A stretch of DNA of 51,804 nt from Campylobacter concisus UNSWCS (GTDB taxonomy: Bacteria; Campylobacterota; Campylobacteria; Campylobacterales; Campylobacteraceae). Of the stretch, positions 25,580-33,931 are shown in pieces (position 1 is the stretch's first letter; every line of letters starts with the position of its first letter). The notes below the pieces were generated by a model that did not search any database, was not told the DNA's origin, and saw nothing but the letters and a program-made list of their open reading frames with translations. The position numbers and the translations under genes were made by a program. Where the stretch lies: the NCBI RefSeq assembly GCF_000466685.1, contig NZ_ANNG01000013.1:1-51804 (forward strand). Direction: 5' to 3'.

Positions 25580-27057
25580 TTTAAAGCTCCCATCATTATA
25601 TTAACACCGTTATTTACTAGCGTATAAAAGCTATCTACGTGCCATACGCCAAAGATTATGATAAGGGCACAGAGTGCTATAAGAGGTAAATTTTCAAATA
25701 AACTCATCTCTTTATTATGAACAACCACACCTTTTGGCTCGCCAAAGCTTGCCATGTTAAAGTGCGCAAAGTCAGCTATGAAAATAACTGCAAGTGCAAT
25801 AGCAAATAGCGCAACTGCGATGTATTGACCACTTGTGATAGCTCCAACAAAGACGTTATATTCGCTAACAAATATAGCAAATGCTGGAACACCAACTAGT
25901 GAGCATACAGCTGCACCAAACATAATAGTTGTAATAGGTGCGATCTTAACCATGCCGCCCATCTTACTCATATCTTTGTGGCCGTAAATTCTTGCTATGT
26001 TACCTGTTGAGCAGAAAGCCAAAGCTTTTGTGAAGCTGTGAGCTAAGCAGTGGAATATCGCTGCAAATAGACCAAATTTACCGCCAACACCAAGTGCAAA
26101 TGCGATAACACCCATGTGAACGATTGAGTGGTATGCAAACATTCTTTTTACGTTGTGTTGTCTTATTAGGAAAAATCCTGCTACAAAAAGTGTGATAGTT
26201 CCTGAAACGATCATTACGCCTTCAACAAAGCTAAATCCAACTGCTTGAGCTGTGATAGCGTAGTATCTTAAAAGTGCAAGCATCGCACATTTTAAAAGTA
26301 CGCCTGATAGCAATGCTGAGATAGGTGCTGGACCTTCAGCGTGAACGTCTGGCAACCAAGTGTGAGTTGGAGCAAGACCAGCTTTTGTACCAAAACCAAT
26401 TAGCGCAAACACAAAGATAAGTTTTGCTGCATCTGGGTTTAGATTTTTAGCGTTAGCCATTATGCTTGAGAACTGCATAGAAGCCTCGCCGTCTCCTAGT
26501 GTGCTATATGTAGCTGAGTATAGAAGAACGGTTGCATAAAGAGCAAATGCTAGACCGATTGAGCAAAGAACGATGTATTTGTAACCACTCTCTGTTGATT
26601 TTTGATCTTTGTGGATAGCAACCAAAAATACAGAAGCTAGTGTAGTAGCCTCGATAGCTGCCCACATAAACGCAACGTTGTTGCAGATAACGCTTAAAGT
26701 CATTGTAAAGATAAATACATGGCTTAGTGCGTAGTATTTTTTAAGATCACTTAGGTGGATGTGTCCATCTTCAAGCTCCCATCTCATGTAATGGATAGAG
26801 TAGAAATTTACTATAAATCCAGTTACGGCGATAAGCACCAAGAAAACACAGCCTAAGCTATCTAAGAATAAAAATTTATCAAAACTATAAAAAGTTCCGC
26901 CACTTAAAACTTTAAGAACATTGTTAAGTAAAGCCACTGATGTCGCAGCAGAAAACAAGACATGAAGTCCGCTAAGTACTGCATAGTTTTTAGGACTTAA
27001 AAACAAGATCAAAGCACCAAGGAGCGGTAAGATAAGTATTAAAGCTAAACTATCCAT
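25576..27057 (-). CDS. hyfF: Hydrogenase-4 membrane subunit HyfF (NuoL/N-like)
   Basis: 493 residues, about 13 membrane helices, of the proton-translocating antiporter-like family. The core motif is APTHTWLPDVHAEGPAPISA, followed by LSGVLLKCAMLALLRYY with its helix Lys, and IVHMGVIAFALGVGG. It belongs to the membrane arm that may couple hydrogen turnover to ion pumping. It follows hyfE by two bases and overlaps hyfG by four. Length fits E. coli HyfF (~526 residues) more than NuoL. Confidence 0.9.
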   Translation of the reverse strand: MDSLALILILPLLGALILFLSPKNYAVLSGLHVLFSAATSVALLNNVLKVLSGGTFYSFDKFLFLDSLGCVFLVLIAVTGFIVNFYSIHYMRWELEDGHIHLSDLKKYYALSHVFIFTMTLSVICNNVAFMWAAIEATTLASVFLVAIHKDQKSTESGYKYIVLCSIGLAFALYATVLLYSATYSTLGDGEASMQFSSIMANAKNLNPDAAKLIFVFALIGFGTKAGLAPTHTWLPDVHAEGPAPISALLSGVLLKCAMLALLRYYAITAQAVGFSFVEGVMIVSGTITLFVAGFFLIRQHNVKRMFAYHSIVHMGVIAFALGVGGKFGLFAAIFHCLAHSFTKALAFCSTGNIARIYGHKDMSKMGGMVKIAPITTIMFGAAVCSLVGVPAFAIFVSEYNVFVGAITSGQYIAVALFAIALAVIFIADFAHFNMASFGEPKGVVVHNKEMSLFENLPLIALCALIIIFGVWHVDSFYTLVNNGVNIMMGALK

Positions 27058-27059
27058 CT

Positions 27060-27704
27060 CTAACCCCTTAAATTTGAAGCTTTAGAAGTATCTAAGCTAT
27101 CATAAGCTTTATAAAATCTAATCGCTAGAACGCTCATGATAATAACAGCAAATATCGCATCTGTTAAAATTCCAAGCTCAACTAGCTCATGTGAGTTGTA
27201 AGCCATTAGAGCAAGGCTTAGGTGGATACCGTTTTCAAACAAGCAGTAAGCTAGAATTTGTTTTATAAATGAGTTTCTTAGCATAAAGCCAAAAATTCCC
27301 ATCATAAAGACTGTTCCAGCAGCGATTAACATAATCTCTTCTTTGATAAGAGAGAATTTTAAAAATATAGGGTGGATACTCATTGAAAGAGCTAGAGAAA
27401 ATCCCATAGCAATAACAGGACTTACAAAAAATCCACCAACTGGCTCATCTTCGCTAACTACGCCAAGTTTTTTGATAAGCCAGAACAAAATTCCTGGCAC
27501 GAAAAGAACTTTGGTAAAAAACGCAACGATCGCCCAAGTTTTTAGCTGCTCAGCGTTAAATTTCTCAGATAGCAAGAAAAATATACTAACTAAAAGTAGT
27601 GTCTCTATCGCATAAGCGATGATTGAGAGTTTCAAGCTTCTAAGACCAAAAACCGCAAGCGAAGTTACGATCATGCAAATGGCTAATATATCTAGTGTTT
27701 GCAT
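27060..27704 (-). CDS. hyfE: Hydrogenase-4 membrane subunit HyfE (NuoK-like)
   Basis: 214 residues, about seven membrane helices. It starts MQTLDILAICMIVTSLAVFG and contains LAYCLFENGIHLSLALMAYN and GILTDAIFAVIIMSVLAIRF, the HyfE/NuoK-like signature with its membrane Glu. HyfE is present in hydrogenase-4 but absent from the E. coli hydrogenase-3 (Hyc) operon. It therefore marks this cluster as Hyf-type. It lies two bases before hyfF and one after hyfC. Confidence 0.88.
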   Translation of the reverse strand: MQTLDILAICMIVTSLAVFGLRSLKLSIIAYAIETLLLVSIFFLLSEKFNAEQLKTWAIVAFFTKVLFVPGILFWLIKKLGVVSEDEPVGGFFVSPVIAMGFSLALSMSIHPIFLKFSLIKEEIMLIAAGTVFMMGIFGFMLRNSFIKQILAYCLFENGIHLSLALMAYNSHELVELGILTDAIFAVIIMSVLAIRFYKAYDSLDTSKASNLRG

Positions 27705-27705
27705 C

Positions 27706-28626
27706 TCACGCTCCTACTACATAAAGTGTTAGTGCAACAAACGAGATAGCAAGTGCACCAAGAGCATTTTTGCGTAAAGATGAAGTCATTTTAAAGCGTG
27801 GTCCAAAGTTGTCTATAAATACAGCTGCGACGTAAAATACTCCAGTTTTTATCACAAAAACGATAATAGCTAAGAAAGGATTGCTAAAATTCCATGGCTC
27901 AAATATGCTTAGGAAAAGTCCGATCATAGCAAACTGTTTTAATATAAGTGATGCTTGAACTAAGCCAAGGTCGCTACCAGCATACTCACCAAGAACACCC
28001 TCTTGAAGCTCTTGTTCTGCTTCAGCTAAGTCAAATGGCTTTCTACCAGTCTCAACATACATACACCACAAAAATGCGATAGAAGCAACGGCAAAACTTG
28101 GAATTTGATATCCGATAACGCCAGTTCTTACCATCTCTTGGATCTCAACTAAATTTGATGTTTTAGCTGCAAGCATAACTACGATTAAGCACATAATCAT
28201 AACTGGCTCAACATAAACACCAAGCATTTGCTCCCTGCCGCCACCTGTCGCTGCAAATGGGTTGCCGCTATCCATTGAAGCTGCACCAAATACAAATCTA
28301 AGTAGCGCACCAAGATATAGGATAACAAATATATCTGAGTAAGCTCCAAATACAGTGTCTTTGCTGTAAGTGATAGGTATAGCAGCTAGCACTGCAGCTG
28401 AAGTTGCAAAAAGGAAAAATGGAGCCCATCTAAATACCCAGTGAGAGCACTCAGGGACGGTTCTTCCTCTTCTAAAAAGCTTTATAATGTCGCGATATGT
28501 TTGAAAGAAATCGCTACCTTGTTTTGATTGAAGTTTAGCTCTAAGTTTTCTTGCCATACCATCAAACAAAGGAGCTACCAAAACGATAACGACTACTTGA
28601 AATATCATTAAAAGTATAGTTTGCAT
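27706..28626 (-). CDS. hyfC: Hydrogenase-4 membrane subunit HyfC (NuoH-like)
   Basis: 306 residues, about eight membrane helices, NuoH family. It has LFDGMARKLRAKLQSKQGSD and FRRGRTVPECSHWVFRWAPF near the N-terminus. The acidic motif KPFDLAEAEQELQEGVLGEY is at the centre. NuoH-type subunits connect the hydrophilic electron-transfer arm to the membrane arm. It is spaced nine bases from hyfB. Confidence 0.9.
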   Translation of the reverse strand: MQTILLMIFQVVVIVLVAPLFDGMARKLRAKLQSKQGSDFFQTYRDIIKLFRRGRTVPECSHWVFRWAPFFLFATSAAVLAAIPITYSKDTVFGAYSDIFVILYLGALLRFVFGAASMDSGNPFAATGGGREQMLGVYVEPVMIMCLIVVMLAAKTSNLVEIQEMVRTGVIGYQIPSFAVASIAFLWCMYVETGRKPFDLAEAEQELQEGVLGEYAGSDLGLVQASLILKQFAMIGLFLSIFEPWNFSNPFLAIIVFVIKTGVFYVAAVFIDNFGPRFKMTSSLRKNALGALAISFVALTLYVVGA

Positions 28627-28635
28627 TTTCGTCTC

Positions 28636-30603
28636 CTAAACTAAAAAGTAGCTCACAGCAAGTATGACACAAAGATATAGCAAGATATAAAGTGTATATA
28701 CATTTGTATAACCACTTTGAACGATACCTAGCTTATCAGCAAATTTCACACACCATTTAATGACTGGCTCATAAAACATTCCCCACCAAATATCTTTTGG
28801 ATGGTTGTGATACTCAACCGCGTCAAAATAATTTCTAGTAACTACTTTTTTATCAGCTCTAAATAGCCATTGCATAATTTTTCTAAGGTCGCCAGTGAAT
28901 GGACCACCTGTCATTTGCATACGTGAGCTATATTTAAAGCCACAAGCCCAAGGATCAGTTTCGCGTGGTTTATCTCTGTTTGCTTTCATAACAGCAAGGA
29001 TGATAAATGGCAAAATCATAGTTGCACATAGGACTAAAGCGATAAGTGGAGTTGAGATCATGCTGCCCATAGGTGAAGTTACATTTATAGCACCAAGGCT
29101 AGCTTTATAGTCGCTTATAGCGATAGAATTTACAGCTTGCATGATGTAATCAACTATGTAGTTTGCGCCAAGACCAAAGCCAACGCAGCCTATCATTAGG
29201 ATGATCATACCAAGAACCATTCCTATCGGACTCTCTTTAGCATTTTCCCAAATTTTTTGATCTCTTGGAGTACCTGCAAAGATAACAGCGTAAAGTTTAA
29301 GGTGCATACCAACCAAAACGCCTGTTAGCGCAAGAGCTACGACGCCAAGTGTAAATGCATATCTAACTAATGTTCCTTCTCCCATCGCACCTTGAAGCAT
29401 ACCTTGATATGTAAACCACTCTGAAACAAAGCCATTTACTGGAGGTAAAGCTGCGATACCCATGATACCTATAAACATACCAAGGCTTGTCCATGGCATT
29501 TTTTTAGCAAGACCACCAAGGATGTCCATATTTTGTGTATGAGTAGCGTGGATAACTGAACCAGCGCAAAGGAAAAGAAGACCTTTAAATATAGCGTGAT
29601 TGACTACGTGGTAGCAACCTGCTAGAAAACCTACTGCTGCAAGTGTTAAATTTCCAGCTGCAACGCCGTAGATACCTGTTCCAAGACCTAGTAAGATGAT
29701 GCCTATGTTCTCAACTGAGTGGTAAGCAAGCAAAGCTTTGAAGTCGTGTTGGCAAAGAGCGTATAAAACACCAAATAGTGAGCTAGCTGCACCAAGAGCG
29801 AGTATTGTAAGACCAAAGTATGTGCTAAGTGGTAGGTAAAGTGTAAATTTAACTAGTGTAAATAGAGCAACTTTAATCATAACGCCTGACATAAGGGCTG
29901 AAACGTTTGATGGTGCTGCTGGGTGAGCTTGTGGAAGCCAAACGTGGAATGGCCACATACCAGCTTTACTACCAAAGCCGACTAAGAATAGTATAAATAC
30001 AGCAGCAGAAGCGCCAAATGGCATCTTAACACCCATAAATGCGCTAAATTCAAAGCTTCCTGCGTAGTAAGCTGTGATAAGCAGGCCACAGGTTATACAA
30101 AATGCACCGATTTGTGCGATACCAAGATATACCATAACCGCTTTAAGTGTATTTTTACCGTCATTGACGATGATAAGAAATGATGATACAAGAGTCATAA
30201 GCTCCCATAAAACAACAAAGCAAAATACATTATCAGCGCTGATTACTAGAAGCATTGAAAGGATGAATGTGTTAAACAAACATGCAAACACACCAACGTT
30301 TGCTTTTTTTATGTACTCTTCTGCATAGCTCATACCATAAACACTACTTGCAAATCCGATGAAAACGACGACAAAGCTGAAGAAATTTCCAAGTGGATTT
30401 AGCGCAAATTTTGGCGAATACAAAAAGCCATCCATAAGAGCAAAGCTATCACTTACTCCCATATTTGCAACGAAGTGACACATCGCATAAAAGCAGCTTA
30501 TAGCACTTAGTCCAAAACCAACTTTAACAGCGGCTTTTGGAGCGCAGTAGAGCAAGATACTAACGACGGCACTTACAAGAAATAGCATATAAACCGTAGT
30601 CAT
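28636..30603 (-). CDS. hyfB: Hydrogenase-4 membrane subunit HyfB (NuoL/M-like)
   Basis: 655 residues, about 16 membrane helices. The antiporter-like core has MWPFHVWLPQAHPAAPSNVS, LMSGVMIKVALFTLVKF and AYHSVENIGIILLGLGTG. The C-terminal part (PRETDPWACGFKYSSRMQMT) is the typical HyfB/HycC tail. It lies one base after hyfA. Together with HyfF it gives two antiporter-like subunits; no third (HyfD) is encoded between hyfC and hyfE. Confidence 0.92.
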   Translation of the reverse strand: MTTVYMLFLVSAVVSILLYCAPKAAVKVGFGLSAISCFYAMCHFVANMGVSDSFALMDGFLYSPKFALNPLGNFFSFVVVFIGFASSVYGMSYAEEYIKKANVGVFACLFNTFILSMLLVISADNVFCFVVLWELMTLVSSFLIIVNDGKNTLKAVMVYLGIAQIGAFCITCGLLITAYYAGSFEFSAFMGVKMPFGASAAVFILFLVGFGSKAGMWPFHVWLPQAHPAAPSNVSALMSGVMIKVALFTLVKFTLYLPLSTYFGLTILALGAASSLFGVLYALCQHDFKALLAYHSVENIGIILLGLGTGIYGVAAGNLTLAAVGFLAGCYHVVNHAIFKGLLFLCAGSVIHATHTQNMDILGGLAKKMPWTSLGMFIGIMGIAALPPVNGFVSEWFTYQGMLQGAMGEGTLVRYAFTLGVVALALTGVLVGMHLKLYAVIFAGTPRDQKIWENAKESPIGMVLGMIILMIGCVGFGLGANYIVDYIMQAVNSIAISDYKASLGAINVTSPMGSMISTPLIALVLCATMILPFIILAVMKANRDKPRETDPWACGFKYSSRMQMTGGPFTGDLRKIMQWLFRADKKVVTRNYFDAVEYHNHPKDIWWGMFYEPVIKWCVKFADKLGIVQSGYTNVYTLYILLYLCVILAVSYFLV

Positions 30604-30604
30604 C

Positions 30605-31174
30605 TTATGCTCCTTGTCCGTTTAAAATTTTAGTAGCAAATTTATTCGCTGCTTCGTAGTCTATCCTCTTGCCAAGCTTATGTTTGCCCTCTTCTGGATC
30701 AACCATTATAAGAGCGCTTGTTGGGCATACATCAACGCAAGCTGGTCCATTTTCACGGCCAAAGCACATATCACATTTTACTGCGATGTTTTTTGCGCCT
30801 GATTGTGACTCTACTTCAAGATAGTATTTTGGCTCGACAGCGTAATTTACTGAAGGCATAAGCTCTGCACTTGAGCTTATCGCACCATAAGGGCAAGCGA
30901 TCGTGCACATCTTGCAACCTATACAAATTTCCTCGTGAAGTTCGATGCAATTATCGTTAAATCGCAACGCTCCAGTTGGGCATACATTTGCGCAAGGGCC
31001 ATCGTCGCATTGTCTGCACTGAGTCGGCATAACACCACTAGCTTCTCTTAGCACACTTAGCCTTGCACGTGATAGCTTGCCGCGTTCATAAGCACTTTTA
31101 AAACATGCAGCCATACAGGTCGCACATCCTATGCAGCGTTTAGAATCGGCAATCACAAATTTATGTTTTTTCAT
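30605..31174 (-). CDS. hyfA: Hydrogenase-4 4x[4Fe-4S] electron-transfer subunit
   Basis: 189 residues with four cysteine groups for four [4Fe-4S] clusters: CIGCATCMAACFKSAY, CRQCDDGPCANVCPTGAL, CIGCKMCTIACPYGAI and CDMCFGRENGPACVDVCP. This HycB/HyfA family passes electrons between a formate dehydrogenase and the hydrogenase. It is the first conventional gene of the operon. Its ATG is overlapped by the TGA of a 32-codon ORF, and its own ribosome binding site is AGGAGGAATTT. Confidence 0.92.
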   Translation of the reverse strand: MKKHKFVIADSKRCIGCATCMAACFKSAYERGKLSRARLSVLREASGVMPTQCRQCDDGPCANVCPTGALRFNDNCIELHEEICIGCKMCTIACPYGAISSSAELMPSVNYAVEPKYYLEVESQSGAKNIAVKCDMCFGRENGPACVDVCPTSALIMVDPEEGKHKLGKRIDYEAANKFATKILNGQGA

Positions 31175-31269
31175 AAATTCCTCCTAAAAAACAAGGCAAG
31201 ACCGCCCTGCTCACTAATAGAGTGATTGTTAATCACATGAATAGAGATAGTTAAATTTTTATTTAACAT
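31171..31269 (-). CDS. 32-codon leader ORF coupled to hyfA
   Basis: ATG at 31269 has an unusually strong ribosome binding site (AGGAAGGAGCGTTTGAG). It encodes 32 residues beginning MLNKNLTISIHVINNHSISE and ending LALFFRRNL. The TGA at 31171-31173 overlaps the hyfA ATG (ATGA). It has no membrane segment or motif I know. The exact overlap and the quality of the binding site argue for real translation, either to couple ribosomes to hyfA or as a regulatory leader. Two short hairpins inside it (31212-31224 and 31222-31236) share bases and exclude one another. No function is assigned. Confidence 0.55.
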   Translation of the reverse strand: MLNKNLTISIHVINNHSISEQGGLALFFRRNL

Positions 31270-31590
31270 CTCAAACGCTCCTTCCTGAATTTTTGGAACA
31301 ATTCTATAACTTCTGGCGATTAAATTCCGTCAGCTATCTGACAAATTTTGTATTTTTGAAATTAAATTTTTATTTTATATTAGTTTAAGATATGCTATTA
31401 AAAGGCGTTGTTTTCGTGTGATTAATCAAAAAAGATTAATATTTCATAACAGATAATTAGTAAAAAGAGTAAAATTATCTTAATTAAGTTTAAACTTAAA
31501 AATTAGTTTTTTAAGCTTGGGTTAATTAAATGAAACTGAAATTTAAAAATATAAAATATAATCCAACCTTTAAATTTAAAAGGATTATTG
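31270..31590. promoter_or_regulatory. Divergent control region of hyf and the metallo-hydrolase gene
   Basis: A 320-base AT-rich spacer. On the hyf strand a -10-like TATAGAAT (31301-31308) lies about 32 bases before the leader ORF. Just behind it is the inverted repeat GTCAG-CTAT-CTGAC (31329-31342), where a -35 box or operator would be. A palindrome TGATTAATCA (31419-31428) lies further upstream. No sigma-54 GG-N10-GC element is evident. On the other strand AAAAGGATT precedes the hydrolase ATG. Confidence 0.4.
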
Positions 31591-32676
31591 ATGGAAATTT
31601 TTATAGTCATATTTTTGCCTATTTTTGCAGGTTTTGCATTTATGAAATTTGCCCCTGTTTTTGGCGGTAGACCAGATGCCAAAAGCCAAAAACTTATAGA
31701 GACTTCGCCAAATTTTAACGGCAAAGTTTTTATAAATTTAGAGCCAACGATTGATATGGTAAAGAAAAGCCCACAAGCGTCTATGTTAAATTACGTCCCT
31801 CAAGCGCTCTTTCCACCAAAAGGCAAGCTACCAAAGCGCCCTTTGCCAAATTTAAAATTTGACGCAAACGCCATCAAAAATGGCGAGTTTATCTGGCTTG
31901 GGCACGTTAGCCTAATCTGCAAGCTTGATGGCAAAACCATCGTCACAGACCCAGCTTTGCACCGAGCATTCCCTCTTCAACTTGGCGGCAAGCCCTTTGC
32001 CTACGAGCACGCCATCACCGCCAGCGACTACCCGGAGGTGATCGACATCGCCCTCATCTCGCACGACCACTACGACCACCTTGACTATAAAACGATCCTT
32101 GAGCTAAAGGATAGGATAGCCAAATTTCTAGTGCCACTTGGAGTCAAAGCTCACCTCGTAAAATGGGGCGTAAACGCAGACAAAATTTACGAGTTTGACT
32201 GGTTTAACGAGCAAAAGATAGGAAATTTAAACTTCACTTTTTGCCCCTCAAGGCACTTTAGCGGGCGCACATTTAAAAGAAATACCACGCTTTGGGGCGG
32301 CTGGGCGGTAGAGGAGGCTGGCTTTAGCTTTTATTTTAGTGGCGATGGCGGATATGGCAAGCATTTTAAGATGATAAGTGAGAAATTTGGCGGTTTTGAT
32401 CTAGTTTTTATAGAAAATGGCGCTTACAGCGATGGCTGGCCTTACGTGCACATGAAGCCAGAGGAGTCAGCGCAAGCGCTAAAAGATCTTGAAGCTAAGC
32501 TTGGCGTGCCGGTACATTGGGGCAAATTTGATCTTTCTTATCACGCTTGGGATGAGCCGATCAAGCGTTTTGAAAAGGCTGCAACAAAACTTGAGCTAAA
32601 CTACGCAACACCGATGATCGGAGAGGTTTTCACCGTGCAAAATCCACCTAGAAAAAAGTGGTGGGATGAAATTTAG
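31591..32676 (+). CDS. MBL-fold metallo-hydrolase (NAPE-PLD/UlaG-like)
   Basis: 361 residues. An N-terminal hydrophobic anchor (EIFIVIFLPIFAGFAFMKF) precedes a metallo-beta-lactamase fold with the zinc motif SHDHYDHLDY. A later His is in CPSRHFSGRTF, the bridging Asp in YFSGDGGYGKHF and the last His in VPVHWGKFDLSYH. The layout is that of NAPE-PLD-like lipid-metabolising hydrolases; the substrate here is not known. I use ATG 31591 rather than the in-frame TTG one codon earlier. It is divergent from the hyf operon and is followed by a 95-residue gene. Confidence 0.82.
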   Translation: MEIFIVIFLPIFAGFAFMKFAPVFGGRPDAKSQKLIETSPNFNGKVFINLEPTIDMVKKSPQASMLNYVPQALFPPKGKLPKRPLPNLKFDANAIKNGEFIWLGHVSLICKLDGKTIVTDPALHRAFPLQLGGKPFAYEHAITASDYPEVIDIALISHDHYDHLDYKTILELKDRIAKFLVPLGVKAHLVKWGVNADKIYEFDWFNEQKIGNLNFTFCPSRHFSGRTFKRNTTLWGGWAVEEAGFSFYFSGDGGYGKHFKMISEKFGGFDLVFIENGAYSDGWPYVHMKPEESAQALKDLEAKLGVPVHWGKFDLSYHAWDEPIKRFEKAATKLELNYATPMIGEVFTVQNPPRKKWWDEI

Positions 32677-32720
32677 GAATAAAATTTGCTCTAAATTTTA
32701 AAATCCAAAAGGAAGTGCAG

Positions 32721-33008
32721 ATGAAAATTTCTGAAAATTTATCAAATTTAAAAAATGCCATCGACAAGGCTGCAAAAAACGACCTTGACTCAAGCGCAAC
32801 TGGAAGCTTTTTGCAAAATTTAGAAAAAGCAAACAAAGAGACAGAAAAGATCTACGAGAAGCTTGAAAAAGAGCTAAAGAGCGACGCACAGATGTTTAAG
32901 CAGTTTGACTTCATGCAGATGATGACAAAGCTTCAATACGGCAACCTAAAATCAAGCGAGCGTGAAGAGCTGATAAACAAAATGAGCAAGATCGCCAAAG
33001 AAATTTAG
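32721..33008 (+). CDS. Small helical hypothetical protein
   Basis: 95 residues from ATG 32721 (ribosome binding site AAAAGGAAG), nearly all predicted helix and highly charged. The middle reads LEKANKETEKIYEKLEKELK, likely a coiled coil, and the end EREELINKMSKIAKEI. No membrane segment or cysteine. It lies 44 bases after the metallo-hydrolase on the same strand. I do not recognise a characterised family. Confidence 0.7.
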   Translation: MKISENLSNLKNAIDKAAKNDLDSSATGSFLQNLEKANKETEKIYEKLEKELKSDAQMFKQFDFMQMMTKLQYGNLKSSEREELINKMSKIAKEI

Positions 33009-33251
33009 CCGTTTAGTGTGGCTTTACGGCGAGTTAAATTTGGCTGTTTTGCGTAAATTTATGTGGTTTTTGCTGAGTAAATTTGCTAAAAATGTAAATT
33101 TACTCGCTTAGTAGCTGTTATTATCCTCACATTTGCCGTATCTTTTGTTAAGCACATCTTTTCTTACACACTGCACGTATAACGCCATTAATGCGCAAAA
33201 TTCAAGCAAATTTCTCAAATGCTTTTATTAAGCTAGTCAATAAATAAAGGC

Positions 33252-33529
33252 AAATTTTAAAATTTCATGAGTGAGTAATTTCGGCTCTAAAATTTGAGCT
33301 AAGCGGTTAGCGAAGCCAAATTTTAGTAGTCAACTCTTGCGAGTGAATGGAATTTTAAAATTTGCTTTGAAATACAAATTTATCAAAAGGGAGACAAGGG
33401 GACTCGAGTTACGGTCTGCTTGCAGTTGCGAGCTAGCGAAGCAAAGAAGTTCCCTTATCTCCCTTTAGATCCCACACTCCCCCTCGCACGTTCAAAGGGC
33501 ATGCAATCGTGCTAAAAGCACTGCATGCG
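33252..33529. repeat. Structured intergenic element, copy A
   Basis: The second half of a 569-base gap. It starts with the palindrome AAATTTTAAAATTT and holds three inverted repeats. H1 is CTAAAATTTG (33287-33296) with CAAATTTTAG (33317-33326). H2 is an 18-base arm at 33386-33403 pairing with 33449-33466 (16 pairs plus a wobble). H3 is GCATGC...GTGC-TAAAA-GCAC...GCATGC (33499-33528). The same order and spacing recur at 35002. The rest of the gap (33009-33251) shows nothing I can assign. Confidence 0.8.
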
Positions 33530-33577
33530 GTTATAAACTCTAGTGAATTTTAATTTTGCAAACAGTTTTACTTAAAT

Positions 33578-33931
33578 TCATAAATTTTTACCAAGCAAAA
33601 TGCCAAGATAGCTTGCAAGTAGGCAAAGGCTAAGGTTTAAAAATATATTTAAAAAGCCTTTTACGAGTTCGCCTTCTAGTAAAAATTTAACGCTATCAAG
33701 GCTAAAGCTTGAAAACGTGGTAAAGCCACCAAGTATGCCAACGACTAAGAACACTCTCACGCTTTGGCTTAAATTTAGGCAAAATAAAACGCCTATAATG
33801 AAGCCGCCAAGCACATTTACACCAAGCGTGGCTAGCGGAAAGTGACTAAATTTTAGCAGCTCGCCAGCTAAAAACCTGCACCCAGCCCCGATAAAGCCTC
33901 CAAGCCCCGCAAAAAGTAAATTTACAAACAT
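33578..33931 (-). CDS. crcB: Fluoride exporter CrcB (Fluc)
   Basis: 117 residues, four membrane helices. It has the family signature GFIGAGCRFLAGEL, the conserved LGVNVLGGFIIGVL with its pore Asn, and GILGGFTTFSSFSLD containing the phenylalanine/serine track. It forms a dual-topology dimer that lets fluoride out of the cell. The ATG overlaps the bioB stop by one base. No fluoride riboswitch is apparent, since the gene is read through from bioB. Confidence 0.95.
   Translation of the reverse strand: MFVNLLFAGLGGFIGAGCRFLAGELLKFSHFPLATLGVNVLGGFIIGVLFCLNLSQSVRVFLVVGILGGFTTFSSFSLDSVKFLLEGELVKGFLNIFLNLSLCLLASYLGILLGKNL

Noticed and set aside
31419-31428. FNR box upstream of hyf
   Set aside because: TGATTAATCA has only a two-base centre, whereas the FNR consensus has four bases between the half-sites.
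33386-33466. Possible tRNA or CRISPR-associated RNA in the structured gap
   Set aside because: The long stem does not fold as a cloverleaf and there are no regularly spaced repeats or cas genes nearby.
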